Below, one piece after another: positions 63,240 to 64,000 of a stretch of 64,000 nucleotides of DNA. The notes beneath the pieces are model-generated. The model had not been told where the DNA came from. It did not search any database and saw only the letters and a program-made list of their open reading frames with translations. The first letter of the stretch is position 1, and each line of letters opens with the position of its first letter. Source of the DNA: Microbispora sp. H13382 (GTDB taxonomy: Bacteria; Actinomycetota; Actinomycetes; Streptosporangiales; Streptosporangiaceae); NCBI RefSeq assembly GCF_014161445.1, contig NZ_JABBXA010000027.1:50122-114121 (forward strand), written 5' to 3'. Both the position numbers and the translations under genes were made by a program.

Positions 63240-63387
63240 CCGCCGTTCACGGTCCGGCAGGTAATGATCTTGACGTGAATTGTCAGTGTCCGCAAAGGTG
63301 ACTGTTGTTACACCTGTCGCTACTTTTGGCAATATCAGCGTGTGCTACGGACGTGCGGCGCATGCGTCTTCGAAACGAGGTGACACG

Positions 63388-64000
63388 GTGAGCACCGGAC
63401 AGCCGCCGTACCCACAGGACGAGTCGGACGGAACGCCACCGCCGTCATCGAACCCCGGGTACGGCACGGACAGACAGGCCCAGGACTACGACCCTGATGT
63501 CACGGTCGTCAACTATCGCCACACGGGGCAGAACACGGGCCCGCAGCAGCCGCCCGGCTACGACGCCGCCCAGGGCGGCTACGGCCAGCAGCAGGGCTAC
63601 GGGGCTCAGCAGGGCCAGCAGCAGTACGGCCAGCAGGCCCCGCAGCAGGGCTACGGGCAGCAGCAGTACGGCCAGCAGGGCTATGGCCAGACGGGACCGC
63701 AGCAAGGTTACGGTCAGCAGGGCCAGCAGCAGTACGGCCAGACGGGCCCGCAGCAGGGCTACGGCCAGCAGGCCTCCTCGCAGGACTACGGCCAGCAGCA
63801 GGGTTACGGCGCCCAGCAGCAGTACGGGCAGCAGGGCTACGGGGCTCAGCAGGGCCAGCAGGGCTACGGCGCCCAGCAGGGCCAGCAGCAGTACGGCCAG
63901 ACGGGCCCGCAGCAGGGCTACGGCCAGCAGGCCTCCTCGCAGGACTACGGCCAGCAGCAGGGTTACGGCGCCCAGCAGCAGTACGGGCAGCAGGGCTACG
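63388..64000 (+). CDS. Gly-Tyr-Gln low-complexity protein (3' end outside window)
   Basis: Partial CDS of at least 204 codons with no stop before the window edge. The GTG at 63388 follows an AACGAGGTGACACG region with a usable GAGG. The first about 50 residues are ordinary (including DPDVTVVNYRHTG); the rest is almost only Gly, Tyr, Gln with Ala, Pro, Thr, Ser and Asp in repeats such as GYGQQ and QQQYGQTGPQQGYG. This resembles prion-like low-complexity domains such as that of FUS. The C-terminal domain, possibly a membrane or FHA-like module as in other actinobacterial proteins with such tails, cannot be seen. Confidence 0.65.
   Translation, partial: MSTGQPPYPQDESDGTPPPSSNPGYGTDRQAQDYDPDVTVVNYRHTGQNTGPQQPPGYDAAQGGYGQQQGYGAQQGQQQYGQQAPQQGYGQQQYGQQGYGQTGPQQGYGQQGQQQYGQTGPQQGYGQQASSQDYGQQQGYGAQQQYGQQGYGAQQGQQGYGAQQGQQQYGQTGPQQGYGQQASSQDYGQQQGYGAQQQYGQQGY
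63721..64000 (+). repeat. Exact 159-base direct duplication in the GYQ gene
   Basis: The sequence from 63721 recurs from 63880 with offset 159 bases (53 codons) and is identical for all 121 bases visible before the window ends. The unit encodes the GQQQYGQTGPQQGYG and ASSQDYGQQQ segment. A recent in-frame duplication. Confidence 0.85.

Noticed and set aside
63560..64000. Repetitive DNA at the right edge as a non-coding satellite
   Set aside because: All repeats keep one open frame starting at a GTG with codons for Gly, Tyr and Gln; it is coding.

Overview
This is chromosomal DNA from a high-GC actinomycete. The protein families and the order ppa–dacB–DUF2342–tilS–hpt–ftsH–folE–folP–folB–folK–DUF3180, followed by a lone nuoD-like gene, panC, nad genes, coaX and class I lysS, match the Streptomycetales/Streptosporangiales core. 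A Streptosporangiaceae-type organism is my best guess, but the species cannot be fixed from the sequence. Coding density is high and many starts are GTG or TTG. I saw no rRNA, tRNA, CRISPR array, insertion sequence or prophage.

Layout: (1) 1–8 kb is an export and redox island: S26 signal peptidase, large FtsX-type permease, MauE, thioredoxin-like CxxC protein, LolD-like ATPase, then an oppositely oriented SARP regulator and ABC exporter. It may be one end of a secreted-peptide or metabolite cluster that continues to the left. (2) 8–33 kb is accessory. It holds a serine hydrolase, AhpD-like and DUF1801 proteins, an NB-ARC/TPR regulator, a lone TOPRIM protein, an RDD membrane protein, a DUF11 surface protein and an unusual secreted Arg-rich repeat protein. 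Further on are methyltransferases, an EhpF/EhpG-like carboxylate-reducing pair in an operon with a hydrolase, an FAD monooxygenase divergent from an ABC-F protein, a lipoprotein, a saccharopine-dehydrogenase-like enzyme and a membrane-anchored sigma-factor-like protein. (3) 33.5–45 kb is the conserved core: NlpC/P60, ppa, dacB, DUF2342, tilS, hpt, ftsH and the folate operon. (4) 45–59 kb has the lone nuoD, a decayed higBA-like toxin–antitoxin fragment, a SAM-IV riboswitch with a class V aminotransferase, a P450, a MidA-type methyltransferase operon, DUF2520–panC, a TetR/methyltransferase divergent pair, an in-frame nadB–nadC fusion, coaX and lysS. (5) 59–64 kb has a quinone-oxidoreductase-like enzyme, a small HTH protein, a second NlpC/P60 hydrolase under a c-di-AMP riboswitch, an N-acetylglutamate synthase-like GNAT, and the start of a gene encoding a Gly-Tyr-Gln low-complexity protein that runs off the window.

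The parts connect as follows. folE–folP–folB–folK form one coupled folate operon with an NTF2-like gene inside it. DUF2520–panC, nadBC and coaX bring pantothenate/CoA and NAD synthesis together. The two NlpC/P60 enzymes, DacB and the RDD and DUF11 proteins concern the envelope. The best candidates for undescribed biology are the secreted repeat protein at 17.6–18.7 kb, the FUS-like low-complexity protein at the right edge, the sigma factor with built-in zinc motif and membrane anchor, and the partial export/disulphide island at the left edge.
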